Below are positions 21,216 to 34,136 of a stretch of 64,000 nt of DNA, in pieces. Each line of letters opens with the position of its first letter. Within the stretch, counting starts at the first letter, position 1. The position numbers were made by a program, and so were the translations under genes. The stretch is from assembly GCF_040712315.1 (NCBI RefSeq), contig NC_134015.1:7653945-7717944 (forward strand), written 5' to 3'. Origin of the DNA: Castanea sativa. Lineage: Eukaryota; Streptophyta; Magnoliopsida; Fagales; Fagaceae. The notes under the pieces were generated by a model. The model searched no databases. It saw only the letters and a program-made list of their open reading frames with translations, and was not told the origin of the DNA.

Positions 21216-24200
21216 TCTATTGCAAAAATATATAAATTAAAAAAAATACTAATGCCATTAAAATTCTAATACAGAGTTTTTAGAATTTCCATTATTTATT
21301 ATAAATTATTTTATATTTTATTATAATCTTTGGTTTTTCAATCAAAAAAATTGGACTTATTCTTAAAGTGGATTAATGTTTTTTTACTATTTATTTTATT
21401 AATCAATAATATTGAAATATTTTCTATTCTTAATTGAGTTGTGTTTTGCACAGGCATACTATTGGGGTGTGTCATGTGTGTGTAAACTGTAGATAGATAG
21501 GTGAAATTCAAGCTAATATTTTGAAAATATCACTTCATTACATGTTTTTTTTATGTTCTTAATGCACACACCAAATTTCCTCATAATTTTTTTATAATTT
21601 TATTTATATACTCATCCTTTTATACATAGTTTTATATATACAAAAAACTAAATTTTATAAGTGAGATGGTCGTTGATCTTTAATGATCTTAAAATCTTAT
21701 AAGCATTGAGAGTATAAAAAGAAAATGTAATACATGATTTTGAAAATTTTACAAGCTTGAGAGGGATTAATTTAAAGTTACACCACTTAAAAACTTTGTA
21801 TTAGATTATTTCATCTCCTTGTGTCAATCATTCCTACAAAATACTAAGAAGATTGGAAATTAATAACTATTTCATCTAAAAAATATACAATTTCAAGTTT
21901 TTTTTTTTCACTTCTAAATTATACGTAAAACTTGAGTTTATAGTACAAATAATAAATAAGATCCCATTAATATAATTTTTGACTTGCATGACAACATCTA
22001 GGAAATGTGAAATACAACAATGGATTTTTCAAATATTAATATAATAAAAGTTTTGAAATAGTATAACATTGATAAATAGTTATATCATCTGGATCTTTTT
22101 TTTTTTTTTTAATAAAGAAAATCACGTGTAACTTGATCCTAACCTTGAATGCACATTTAAAATATTTAAGCATAGGCTATAGGCTATAGCTATCTTGAGA
22201 GTAGAAATTCAAATTTAATTCAATCCCGGGCTACAAGCCTACAAAGGATTTAATTCAAATTCCTAAATTCAATAAACTTTGGAAAAGGTAAGATTAAATT
22301 ATGGATGAAATTTGCCAACATATACATAATATATTCACATAACACAAAGTACAGTTATTCTATCTTTATGATCAGATCAATGAGCTTGACTTTATCTGAA
22401 TAGTCAATCGAATGGGTAAGGGCGAGAAAAGGGACCATTCATAATCCTTATTCAAATTGCTTGCTTGACTAAATGAAGGCGGCTTTCTCTACTGTGCCTA
22501 TCACTGTGGGCCTATGACTTGCTTTGAGAGTGAAATACTATACTTCTTTGTTATATGGATTTTGTCTTATAGGTAAAACACAACCACATCCTCTAGTCAT
22601 GATACTACTTTTTTATTTTATTTTATAATATGATAATTAGATAAAAAAGGGAATTTAAAGTATTAAATCTTAAATATCTCAGGATATTATCAACAAATAT
22701 CAATTGAGTTACAAAGTCTTGACATTTTCACACACACATATATATATATATACAAATCTTTTGTCCTGTCCAAGAGGAAAATCCTTTTAGGGTAATGAAT
22801 AATGCTAGTAAATAAGCCCCCCTTCAAGCAATATTGGCGATTATGGACTTCTAAGTGTGAAAAAACTTGTTTAACCATCAACCTAGGTGATGGATCAATG
22901 GTTAGTGAACTTACTTTGAACTGGTGTGGTGGGCACTAGGTCTTATGTTCGATTCACTGAATGGAAAGCACCTATGGATTATTGGTGAAACACTAACTTA
23001 GTACCCACTGATACTCTAGTGGATATGAGATAACTATGACTCACTTAATCCAACCAGTATGATACTACTATGATTACATTAAAGTAGGAAAACCATCTTT
23101 AGTGGGCCCTTTAAACCCCTTTTTTTTTGTTAGATTCTAAATTGACAAAGTCTACGTTGAAAGTGATGACCATCTAATTTTATCATTTTTGTGTTTGTTA
23201 AAGTCTAATTTTTGTGAATTGACCTAATGGACATGTATGAATCCTTAAGAGGAGATAAAAATTACAGGTTTTATTCCTAAGAATAAACAACTAATTCAAG
23301 GAAAGTGCCACATCATTGATTGTTATAACACAACTTTGCAATGTCAAAAGTTTTGTGGTTGATTGATATTATTTGAATTTTTGATAGGAAGTGATGGCTC
23401 CAATTAGTTGCACTATTCAGACAATTCATGATTGAAATAGCAGCACTAACAATCAAAAATGCCAATAATCAAACTTTCGTTTTACTAATGATGTGTTTAT
23501 TTCTTGGTCAAAATGTTATACCAACATGTGGAGCAACCATTCTATTAGGCTGCAATCCAAATATGGATGACTACATTTGTATGCCACTATACCTTTTTTA
23601 GGAACCCAATAATTCAAATGGGCATAAGGATAGGAATCAGAGTTGGGACCATGTGTGTCACATACCCAACTTATTACTATAGATGATTTAAGCAAGTTTC
23701 GGAGTTATTTGAAGTGTGATTGAATGTCGGTTTATTTTATTTGAAATATAAAGTAGAATATTCAAAATGAGACAAAATATGTTTATTCTATAACTTAATT
23801 TGAGGAGCTTATAGACGTTGCCACCAAAATAAAAAAATCTCATAACAATTATGGACTCATTAGTTGTTAAGCATTCACCTATATGATAGGTTAACAAGGT
23901 ATTCTTAAATAGCGTCTTTTGCAATGCAACAGGAGAAAAAGCGTCACAAAATATGTGTTTGTGAAGACAATATATTTAAAAGGGCAAAGGAGAAAAATGC
24001 CATATGTGTAACTCTGCTCTCTCCTCCATTCATTATTTATGGGAAAATTAGCATACTTTATTATTCTTCTTCTTTGATAATTTGATAGTTTTAACAAATA
24101 GATGATGAAAATTTTGAATCTTAATTCTCCTTGTAAAGGCATTGTTGCTGAACTACCAAACTTTTAACAATAAACATCCGTTTAAAATAATGAAGAATAA

Positions 24201-24270
24201 GAGTTTCAATGCACCATTTCATAACTCTATGGAAATAAATAAAGAAGAAACATGTTATTGTGATGGGACA
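21216..24270. other. Shared non-coding part of repeat copy 1
   Basis: This stretch matches 56112-56162 plus 58131-59202, 60881-61854 and 62020-62930 of copy 2. I see no gene. A palindrome-rich AT composition and short poly-T runs dominate. Frames at 23688-24142 recur at 41271-41507 only because the DNA is duplicated; they contain no recognised domain and are shifted by indels between copies. Confidence 0.6.
22885..23060 (+). mobile_element. Possible old tRNA-derived SINE, shared by copies
   Basis: GGATCAATGGTTAGTGAACT resembles an A box region, and TATGTTCGATTCACTG a B box, about 50 bases apart. The same sequence is at about 61383-61560 in copy 2. No target duplication or poly-A tail was found, so this is tentative. 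Confidence 0.35.
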
Positions 24271-24279
24271 AAAAAATTT

Positions 24280-24997
24280 AGGTAAATTACACTAAACTAC
24301 CCGAAGATTTGAGGAAATACTAAACATATCCACAACTTGTTAAAAATAGTCAATTTAATCCTTCAACACAAACAATGTTAATGTTTGCCGTTAATAACAA
24401 AGTTTTCCTAAAAAAAAAAAAATATGAAACTCAGATTTGACTCTCTATCTCTCTTTTTCTTTTTCATAATCTCACCATCTCACTCTCTCTCAACTTTCTT
24501 TTTATTTGCTTATCCAAATCTTAAAATTTTGAATAGTCCATTTATGGACTAAGAGATTCATTCTCTGAAATTTCCTCCCATTTTCTTCTTAAAATCAACA
24601 ACATAGCAGTGGTTTTCTTTAGTTCTTTTTTCCTAAAATAAAATTTAACAAAAAAAGCTAATTCCTTTCTACTTTGTGTTTGGTAGCTAAGAAAATCAAA
24701 AGAAAAACCATGGAAAAAGTCTCATCTCCTCCATGTAGAGTTTGGCAGCTAAGAAAACCAAAAGAAAAAGCTCCTTAAAAACAAGCTTTTTTCTCCTCCA
24801 CAAAGAAACCCTAGAAAACTCAATCACACCAGCCAAGGTCCTAACTCCACCACAAAATTGCCATCAACCACCAAGCAAATATCAAACTCCTAATACCCAT
24901 GTCAGCCAAACCCAAATCTAGTCCATCACCGCAAGAGAGAAAGCAGATCCATCATCCTTCATTGGCAAGATTCAAACAACTAAAGGCAAAAAAAAAA

Positions 24998-25047
<50 letters not shown>

Positions 25048-25117
25048 TTGTAGAAAAGTAGAAAAACTATTGAGAGAGAGAGAGAGAGAGTTCAGTGAGA
25101 TAATTAGGAAAAAGAAA

Positions 25118-25159
<42 letters not shown>

Positions 25160-25279
25160 TTTGTTATTAACAGCAGATGAAAACCATTTGCGTTGAAGGA
25201 TTAAATTGACCATTTTTAATAAGTTGTGGATGTGCTTGGTATTTCCTCAAACCTCAAGGTAGTTTAATGTAATCTACCC
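24280..25279. mobile_element. Non-autonomous MULE-like element (copy 1)
   Basis: The two ends are long inverted repeats of about 130 bp (left GGTAAATTACACTAAACTAC, right GGTAGTTTAATGTAATCTAC). The left flank is AAAAAATTT (24271-24279) and the right flank AAAAATGTT, consistent with a decayed 9-bp duplication. The interior is rich in GA and carries three (GA)n runs between 24998 and 25155; the frame across these is low complexity, not a gene. The sister insertion at 42294-44083 has an exact 9-bp duplication. Copy 2 lacks the element near 62940. Confidence 0.8.
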
Positions 25280-25547
25280 AAAAATGTTTAATACAAAGTT
25301 GCCATAGAATTTCCCCAGTGATTAAGGTAAAAAAGATGGCTCATATATTTTGAGGGAAAGAGAATAAAAAGAATAAAAAAGACAAACATAATTATTATTA
25401 TTAGGGTAGAAGAAGCACTCAAATCTTTCACATACAATGCATGTAATAAAAAAAAAACACTATGCATATGGGAAAAAATTATAATAATAATTTAATAAAA
25501 TATTTCTTATATTTACATATCCAACGGGATAGAGCAACCTTGTAGGG

Positions 25548-26645
25548 TGTTGAGGTCTAAAAAAAAATCATGATAAAAGGCCCAAACAAATGGCACATTG
25601 GGCCAACCCATGGGAAGTAAAAAATTGAGGAAAGATTGGGCTTACAAAAAAAGGAAGGATGATGGATTTGAGGCCCTGAATCCGTGAAGAGGCAAGGTTT
25701 AGAGTCCATAAAACAAAGGGAGAAAAGGAAAGAAGTCAGCCTGCCAGAATCAGAGGAACCAAAGAAAGTCCAGAAGAAAGGGGGCTGGGCCAGGATACCG
25801 GAGGGTACCTGGGACCTCTGGGTGTGCAGCACAGCCAAGGTGGGATTAAGACAGCTCAAAAGGGGATCAAAAGGCACCAAGAACGAAAGGGAGATGGATC
25901 GTTCTCGAAGCACTTAGCGATGCAGCACAAAACCAAAGGGCTTGAAGAGCAACGACTTAGGAACAAGAGGCCGGTACCTTGGGAACCTATAAAAGATACC
26001 CACAAAAGGAGATAGGGAACAAACAAGGGGCTCTAGTACCCAGGGAGCCAAAGGGGAAGCATCAATGGTACCCTAGAACCCTAAAGTGACACTATAAAAG
26101 GGAGAAACAGCCAACGTTGAAGGGCATTCAGAAATAGGGAAATCATATAGAATCATTGAGAAAAAACTCTGTAAAACTCATAGAAAATAAGGAATATCTC
26201 CCAGTATCCCAGAAATAGCCACTACAGTATATACTTGGATTTAAAAGGATTCAAACTTTGCAAGTCTTAGAGATTTAGATAGTCATCTAAGTTTGTAATT
26301 TTTGAGCTTATTTGAACCATGTATTATATCTTAGTGAGCATATTGTAATCCATAATTAAGAAAACCAATGACGTATTTCCTATTGATTTGAGGATCCTGA
26401 ACAATTATTGCTGTGTTTTCTTTGTTACATTTGTCTTCCTTTGCTGTTTTCTTGTTGATCGATACACATATTCTCGCTTGCTAGTGTATGCTTATTGCAG
26501 GAGTCTTGCCCTGTGTACCACTTGGTCTGTAAACAGCACATTTAGCTGCGGTGAACCAAGCCCAGTTCCTTCAAACTACAACTAGAGGGTTCAGGGTCCT
26601 TGCTTAAACTTGGCCTTGGATACTGTCCGAAAACCGACCTTCACA
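25548..26645. mobile_element. Solo LTR, 1098 bp (family shared with 45014-47077)
   Basis: TGTTGAGGTC at the left and GACCTTCACA at the right, flanked by TAGGG on both sides (25543-25547, 26646-26650). The unfilled site is visible in copy 2 at about 63886 and copy 3 at about 44571 (TTGTAGG(A/G)CAATGC). It contains no coding domain. A related LTR lies inverted at 45014-47077. Confidence 0.85.
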
Positions 26646-26869
26646 TAGGGCAATACTTTTGTTTTTATATATAGTATTAAATTAGTTTAACAACAAGCAT
26701 GTGACACAAGGGGATTATAATGTGCCTCATGTGAATCTGGTGCATAATTAACATATACGAAATTACATGACCGCCATATATATGCTAAGTAAGTAATTAC
26801 AAATAAGCATAAATTAAAATAAAAGTAGGTTAAAATTTAATTGGGTAACTATCCTAAAATTCAAAGGAA

Positions 26870-27879
26870 TGTTAAGGACATATTTTATGTAGTTGGCTAA
26901 TCCTTTGACAAAACGCACTTTACTTGTATTTGGATAGATTTAGGATGTGTTTAATACTTCAAAGAATATGTTGTTCAAGTTTAATATTAAAGCCATGAAA
27001 ATTGGACCAAGAAACAGGTGAAGAAAATGTGTTTACTAAAGCTGGACAGATAGCCGGACACATGTTGGACACCTGCGGACACCTACTCGACAGCTGCTCG
27101 ACAGATAGCTATCTATCGAGGTTTAATGAGGCTTGACACTTGCTATCTATCGAGGTGTCTATCGAGGTTACGGGAATTCAGATTTCTAGATCTAATTTTC
27201 GGCCCATGTTTATGTATTTGTGTAGGGTTTCTTTTCTCACAATCCTAGACATATATAAAGCTTATTTTAGAGGCCGTCATATAAGAGAATACAAGGAGAA
27301 CATATGAAAAAGGTGATCGAAACTTTATTCTCTCAAAAAGAAGCTACTGCATCTTTGCGCCTTAGGGTTTTGTAACCAAGTGCTTCTTGATCTTCATTGT
27401 TGATGAAGTGAAGAATTTGTAGCCAACATTCTTCTTTATCAAGTTGGTAAGTGAGTCACGTACTGGGATTCGTGCAAAGGAGTGAGTCACGTATTGGGAT
27501 CCGTGCATCAAAGGGTGGTGTTCATATATTGAAGATTTCAGATGTTCTGAAGCGGTAGAAGGTTTCTACTGTGAGTTCATCTACGAGGATTGTAGAGTCT
27601 AGAGACAAAGATTTTGTACTAGATCTGAAACTTCTCTTTACTATAGTGAATTGCTTTTCGGGAAGGTTTCCCCTCAGGTTGTTTTACTGTGAAACTGGTT
27701 GATTTCATTGATTTTTCTAGGTCACCATATCTTGTCTTATTTACTTTTCCGCTGCATATGATTTTGACATGATATTGATGTTTGTTTGTTTTAACAAGTT
27801 TTATGCATAATAAATCTAATTAATAACTTGGGTTTAAAACTTGTTAATTCTATCAATCGGGGTCTAAATTTTCCAAACA
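26870..27879. mobile_element. Solo LTR, ~1010 bp (family shared with 42371-43364)
   Basis: Starts TGTTAAGGACATATTTTATG and ends TTTTCCAAACA; GGAA flanks both sides (26866-26869, 27880-27883). Copy 3 keeps the uninterrupted site at about 44790-44800 (AAAGGAATGGTGATAACA). The LTR carries several ATCTATCGAGG / TCGACAGATAGC motifs (27085-27175). A related LTR in opposite orientation is at 42371-43364. Confidence 0.8.
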
Positions 27880-27965
27880 GGAAGGGTGATAACACATCGA
27901 GACATGTGTCTAAAAAAAGGAGACAAATATGACGTACACATAGTCTATAACTACTACTAAGAACT

Positions 27966-29018
27966 TGAATGTTCAATAAGTGTGTAAAACACATATAAAC
28001 GTTTAAACCTCCAATTTACAAATTACCAACACAAGCTTATTATCAAACAATGTATGTGCGGAATATGAAAATAAGCTAAATCAGAATTGGTAAAACAATC
28101 TAAACCGAAATTAATCACAACCATAGCAGCAATTAAAATGTAAGATTAAGGGAAGAGAGATGCAAACACAAAGACAACACAACGATGTGTTATCGAAGAG
28201 GAAACTGAAGTCCTTGACGATAAACCTTTCTACCGCCCTCAAAGCGGTCAATAATCCACTAGAGAATAAAGTTGGGATACATGAATAGCAGAAGACTCTC
28301 CAAGCCTAATCTACCTAATGCATTTAAGCCCTCCAAGCTTCTTGCTCCAACAGGGTTATGCCAAACCTTGTCTTCTCTAGCCTACTGAATCTCGCAATAA
28401 GCCTATTGCATCAACCAAAATGAATTGGTCCCTTCTTAACTGCTTCCCAAGTACCAAAATTCCTCCTCACAGATATGAGTATGGTGAGATAATGATTTGG
28501 CTAATGTACCTCTCAAGGATGTAATAATAAAGAGGGTGAAAGTAGAGGAATTTGGAAAATCAAAGGATGAAGATTGTGGATGAGTCAATCTTGTTTTTCT
28601 CTAGGGTTAGCTCTCTACATTTCATAAGTATAAGAGTATTTATAGTATGGTGTGTATGGAATGCGAAGAGTCAGTTACAGCCAAACAGGGCATTCTGGCG
28701 ACTCAAGCTCACGACTAGAACAAGTCGCGAGTTTGAATCGCGAGCTAACTGCTTGGCCAGCTGGAGGTTTTTTCCTATAGTGCAACAGTTGGCGTGACCC
28801 TTCAGCTCCCCCTGCATGCTTCACACTTGTGCCTCCTCTGTCGACTAGCCAGTCGCGAGGCTCTTCTTGAATGCACACTCTTGAGCTTTTCTTCATACTC
28901 TCTCACACACTACCCTTACATGATTCCCACCTAAATACAGGGTTTCTAAATGCTGAATTACAAGAAAATTTGGCACGGAATAAAGCCAACAAAATGATTG
29001 GATAAATTCAACCTTACA
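27966..29018 (-). repeat. 3' LTR of the copia-type element
   Basis: On the plus strand it starts TGAATGTTCAATAAGTGTGT and ends CAACCTTACA. It matches the right LTR over its full length apart from the nested insertion and a duplication there. It contains GCGACT / GTCGCGAG motifs at 28695-28745 and 28838-28858. Confidence 0.88.
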
Positions 29019-29033
29019 ATCTCTCCCTTTGGC
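29019..29033 (-). other. Polypurine tract of the copia-type element
   Basis: On the minus strand the sequence AAAGGGAGAGAT directly precedes the 3' LTR, the expected place for plus-strand priming. Confidence 0.7.
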
Positions 29034-29631
29034 TATTCCGTGACAAAACCCTAAAACAAACTCTAGACTTAACATGTGAGTTGGGAACAGTTGAACAAAA
29101 CTCACTCACACCTAACTATAGAATCTGTGAAGCTCTTGAACCATACGGACAAGTGTTTCCTGAAAACAACAACACTATACGATCATTGTAAGCAGAAAAC
29201 TTGAAATGCATATGGAGCAAGCACAATGCAATCAAGCAATAAAGAATAACAGCAATAAAGCATGGCTTAGCCAAAAATGAGCAATTACTATAAATAGTGA
29301 CTACAATGATCATTCACACAAGGAATGAACATCCGAACATGCAAGCTTTTAAGCTCAATGCAAAGTATCATTTGCATGTCCAACACTCAACCGATACAAT
29401 AACACAAGGTAATTGCATCAACGATATAAAATTCAACAAGGGCACAAGAGTGATGTACTAAAAGAAATGGATAACATTAACTAAAAGTACTGAGCTACAA
29501 AGCTAAGGTTAAAAAAAAAAAAAAAACATAGGCCTGTTCAATCTCCTACTCTTCAACATCAATACTCCCCCTTTGATCGAGACTCTTACTCCCCTTATCA
29601 TCATCATCTCCCCCTTTTTGTCATGGAATAG

Positions 29632-30697
29632 CTAGTCCTCATTTTCTTCTAACTGTCTTTGAATATAATCCAATTGAGTTTGGAGAGAAGTGAAACTCGT
29701 ATCACAACGGATGTTGTGATGGTGTAAGAGAGAGGCAAGTCCAGACATCTTAGAATTTATGTCGTGGGGGGATGCCATAATGTTGTCTAACTTCTCATCA
29801 TAGGAGGATGAACCAGAGCGTAAACCACTATAAGAAGTCGAAGTTTCTGTCTTGATTCCCTTCCGACTATGACCAATGCTAGCGTTGAGCGTACGAATGT
29901 TGATTGGACTTGGCTTTGGGTAGGGAGACTCATCTACTGATGGATGAATGCCTTTGAGTTTCAATATTCTTGAGATGAGACAGCAAAAAGGAATGCAAAT
30001 CTTTGATTCAGTTCTTGCAGTAGTTTTGCGCAAAATATGAAAGATATGAGTGCAAATATCGATCTCTTCATCACTTATCAGATCATGAAGGCACAAAGCT
30101 CTCTCGAGATTCATGTACCCATGCTGGATAGAGATTGTGGAACATGATTATTGTAAGCACCCTTAATTCTGGAGATAGGGAGGAAACATTGATTGAGTTC
30201 CCATTTTGGGAGAATTCCAAGTTTCGTCCAAGAGTGTCCTGAAGTAAATATTCATCTGGAGTTAAATCATCATATACCGGTGGATTAGAGAACATTGGCC
30301 GGTTGATGTATAGGATATCTGCCAGATAAACAGGAGTCACTGAGAAACTCTTTCCTCTAACCCAGCATTTGAGCTCATCTCCCTCAACAATGGCATTAGC
30401 ATAAAACTCTTTTACCAAATTCTCATATGCATCATCAAGGTTGGAGAGAAGGAAGTTCCAATCCTTGGTGGCAAACCATTTAGGAATGTTGGTGTCTAGG
30501 AGAGACGGCTCGTCAACAGCCCTTTCAACCAGCAGTGAGCCTTCTCTAAAGAATTTCTCATAAGTCTGAAAAGCAACAAAATATTTGAACTTGTTAGGGT
30601 CATACACTCCCGTCGGTGATCGAGTCCTTTTTGACCTAGGATAAAGATCATCGACATCAATCACAGGCTCTTTCCCTTTTCTGTTGCCTCCTTTCAC
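29632..30697 (-). pseudogene. Broken plant transposon-associated protein frame
   Basis: The first frame (30697-30083, 204 residues) has the pattern of the plant transposon-associated domain common in large plant retroelements: FVAFQTYEKFF, WFATKDWNFLL, NLVKEFYANA, CWVRGKSFSVTPVYLADILY. It then loses frame near 30115-30130, and the family-typical continuation (NLERALCLHDLI, EEIDICTHIFHILRKT) follows in another frame at 30114-29632, ending in a coiled-coil-like tail (LQTQLDYIQRQLEENED). Its function is unknown. The frameshift marks it as inactive. It lies where reverse transcriptase would be expected in the element, which suggests a recombinant or mosaic origin. Confidence 0.65.
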
Positions 30698-32100
30698 AAC
30701 AGATCTTTAGAACGGGGACATGTTTAGGCTGCATCATGGTACAGCAAAACACAACAGTTGCCACATAAGACAACAATCTCTATTAGCATTGAGTTAATCC
30801 CAAAACAAGAATATTAAAGAAAACCTTAAAATCTTGAGGTCTCAATCATGTCACTGAATGTGTGTGTCCCACAAATAACACATTGTGCAACCAAAGGTAG
30901 AGTGTAACAACATATATCCAACACAACCCACACAACAATCTCACCCAACCATAAAATACCCATATTCAAGCAACATATTCACAATTATCATCAACAGAAC
31001 CCAAATCAAGAAATCTTAGGAAAGAAACGTGAAATACATTGGGAAATTAATAGAGCCCATACTTTTTCTTGAAGATTGGTGAAGAAAAGTTAAAGAATAT
31101 AGAAAGTTTGTGTGTGAACATGGTGAGTTTGAAAGAGGGAAAGAAGGACAAGAAGATGAATAGTCACTAGTTGTGAGGGAAAACTGAAAAGTTTGTGAAA
31201 CTGTCCTGGAAATAACCCTCATTGTGCAAAACACGTGATTTTCGCGACTGGATTGAGTCACGAACAAGTTGCCACAGCAAGTTGCCAAAAACCCTTGAGA
31301 CAAAATTTGGAAAAAATTTGTTTAAGTGTTTTTTGCGACTAGAAGTTCCACCCGCAAGTAAGTCACGACAGGAGTCGCTAAACTCTCTGAGTAAACTTGC
31401 GACTGGAGCTTTCACTCGCGAGCAAGTCGCCAAAATGAGTCGTGAGAATTTTAAAAACCCAAATTTTGAAAAATTTTCTAAGTCTTTTTCGCTATTGGGG
31501 ATATGACCCGCCAGAGAGTCGCCAGGAGCTTCTATGTAAGCTTGCGACTGACTTAACTCGCAAGGCAAGTCTCCAAAACAAGGTTGCATGGTTTTTGAAA
31601 TTTTTCAAAACAAAAATACTTTCCAAAAACAAGCAAAACACTCAAAAATATTTTTGTATTTGATCAACACATAATTGAGCATGTGCAACATATTTAATCA
31701 TGTACAATTACACAAATAAATAAGGCATTCATGGAGCATAGACATGTGTGATGTGTGTGGGTACCAAAGGTGAGATGATCCTTAGTCTAATGTGAAGCTT
31801 CAATGATCAATTCAACTAAGACATACACAATTAGCACGAGGAAAAGTAACCAAACCCAATTATAGAAATATGCATATATGACCTCCCACAAAACTTGGTT
31901 ACATAGTACTGAAGCTTTTCATTTGGCTTCATACACATCATATCATTTGATCTTTTATAATTAATACATCTCATTTTGAGATCGAAGCCTAAAATTTTTT
32001 ATATTTCAATTTGATGAGCAAGCCTCTTGCTTTTTTGGCATCATACACGTTTCACAAAAGTCGCTTTCCCTTTTTCCTAGTCAAATACTAGTATGTGCGA
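30698..32100. other. Non-coding internal region of the copia-type element
   Basis: No pol domain can be read on either strand. 31230-31590 holds many GCGACT, GTCGC and CTCGCGA motifs in near-regular spacing, like those in the LTRs. Frames on both strands here are products of this repetitive stretch. Confidence 0.55.
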
Positions 32101-32116
32101 TGGCTTTTGTAGCTCA

Positions 32117-32930
32117 TTATCTCTTGCGTAGAATTTCCAACTTCTCACATGCTTCTGATTTTTCTCTAAGAAACTCCACCCAAGTGTATCTTGAGAAATC
32201 ATCAATTATGACCATAATGTACCTCTTTCCTCCTAGACTTTCAGTTCTTGTAGGCCCCATTAAGTCAACATGTAGAAGCTCTAAACAACATGAGATGGCA
32301 ATCACATTCACCTTGTGATGACTTGCCTTTGTTTGCTTTCCCATTTGGCATGCACCACAAATTGTCTTCTCTACCTTTCCAAATTTTGGAAGTCCCTCAA
32401 CAACTTCAAGTTTAGATACTTTAGCTAAATATTTGAAATTTGCATGCCCAAATCTGTGTTGCCAAAGTTCCAACATGTCAACACAAGCACTTCTACAGGA
32501 AATTGATGCCGTAGGAACTACACCGTAGTAATTGTCAGTAGTCCTATTTCCCTCCAAGACTTGAATCCCTTCTTCATCAATGATTATGCACCCCTTCTTG
32601 AAAATTGAACAAGGAAGTCTTCATCACATATTTCAGTGATGCTTAAGAGATTTTCCTTTAGCCCTTTGATGTATAAGACATCCTTTAATAGAGGTAATCT
32701 CGGTATCTCAACAGTCCCTATGCTGAGAACTTGAGCATGACTCCCATTGCCAAATGTCACATAGTCACCAACCTTCTCTTTGAGTGTCGTAAACAGTAAT
32801 TTATCTCCTGTCATATGATGAGAACAACCTCTATCAAGATATCATAAACATGAATTAAACACCTTCAAAGAAGTGTGTACAAATAAGCAAGCATGGGACA
32901 AACACTTTTGACCTTCAAACATAAACTTAT
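32117..32930 (-). pseudogene. Copia pol remnant: protease region, GAG-pre-integrase, integrase N-part
   Basis: Reading the minus strand, a stretch with CSHHMTGDK and YVTFGNGSHAQVLSIGTVEI (protease to GAG-pre-integrase linker) is followed, after a frame change near 32570, by LWQHRFGHANFKYLAKVSK, the zinc-binding HHCC set (H of RFGH, C of ICGACQMGKQ), and the integrase core start LHVDLMGPTRTESLGGKRYI and DDFSRYTWVEFLREK. The protease aspartate motif reads DRG instead of DSG or DTG, a stop precedes it, and the core ends before the later catalytic acidic residues. It is dead. Confidence 0.85.
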
Positions 32931-32968
32931 CTTCATTTTCCATGCTCTTGTTAGATTGAATTTTCTTT

Positions 32969-34136
32969 GGCATAAATGTACTTTTAGTCCCTATATTTTG
33001 ACCTGATTTCTACTTTGGTCCCTACATTTTATTTTTACCACTTTTAGTCACTAAACCAATTAATGCGTGACGTTTAAGTCCTTACCGTCATCCAACTAAC
33101 AGAAAATGCTAACGTGGCTAACGGCAGAGTAAAGTAATAATATAAAAAATCTATTTTTCATTAAAAAGTTGCCACGTTAGCATTTAAATTAAAAATAAAT
33201 TAATTTTAAATTAAAATAATAATTAAATAAAAAAATTAAAAACAAAAAATTACATGAATTGAACATGAACATGAACATCAAACTTAGCAACACATCAAAC
33301 CCAGCACCCACCATCTCTTTCTCTAAACCTAGTGGCGGAGGCGCGTCGAACTCTCCCTCTTCGTCGACGCCGTTGAAGCGCTTAAACAAATCACACAAAT
33401 CAACAATCACCCCAGCAAACCCATTATTTCGGCACCCACACGATCAAACTCCGATATCCACAGAACCCACGCGATCAAAACCCCCATTGGAACGAAACCC
33501 ACGCAATCAAAACCCGATCTCCATATACACCGATCAAAACTCCGATCTCCACAAAACCCACGCTGATCAAAACTCCATCAGAACCTACCCGATCTCCTTC
33601 TGCCGATCAAAACCCCATCTGAACCCACCCAAAAGCTGTACGAGTTCGCAAAAATGGCGCTGATAAAGATATTCGCGCACCCATATGCGACTGTGTGTGA
33701 CTTGTATTGTTATGGAGGAGGAGGATTCGCGCATCAATTCTTCTCTCTTTCTCTTTCTCTTTTGCTATTAGTTTTGGTTATTGGGTTTTAGTGTTTGTCG
33801 TTTTGGTAGCTGGGTTAGTTTTAGTTGATCTGTTAGTGAGTTTTGAAAAAAATTGGGTTTGTTAGTGAGTTTTGATTTTGATGCGGAATAATTTTGTTTT
33901 TAATTTTTTTATTTAATTTAAATACTGACATGGCAATTTTTTAACGTGAAAATAGATTTTTTAATTATTATTTTATTGTGCCGTTAGCCACGTCAACATT
34001 TTCTGTTAGTTGGCTGATGGTAAGGACTTAAACGTCACGCGTTAATTGGTTTAGGGACTAAAAGTGGTAAAAATAAAATGTAGTGACCAAAATAGAAATC
34101 GGGTCAAAATGTAGGGACTAAAAATGCATTTACACC
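32969..34136. mobile_element. Non-autonomous MULE inside the copia element
   Basis: Long inverted repeats of about 200 bp (TTTTAGTCCCTATATTTTGA left, GGTCAAAATGTAGGGACTAA right) and an exact 9-bp duplication ATTTTCTTT (32960-32968, 34137-34145). It splits the gag-protease part of the retroelement. The interior (33240-33860) is not a transposase; it is CpG-richer than its surroundings (GGAGGCGCGTCGAACTC) and has repeated GATCAAAAC(T/C)CC motifs. The plus frame 33259-33663 is repeat-driven. The TIR family is shared with 59203-60880. Confidence 0.9.

Noticed and set aside
23688..24142. Minus-strand frames recurring near 41271 and 62400, suggesting a conserved small gene
   Set aside because: The recurrence is explained by DNA duplication; frame-shifting indels differ between copies and no splice-consistent exon is visible.
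24899..25180. 93-residue Arg/Glu-rich frame
   Set aside because: It is mostly a translated (GA)n microsatellite in a non-autonomous MULE.
31016..31663. Four overlapping frames on both strands near 31 kb
   Set aside because: They derive from the GCGACT motif region of a defective retroelement and have no domain.
33259..33663. 134-residue plus-strand frame with NPISIYTDQN-like repeats
   Set aside because: It lies in the MULE interior and follows a repeated GATCAAAAC motif; no homology recognised.
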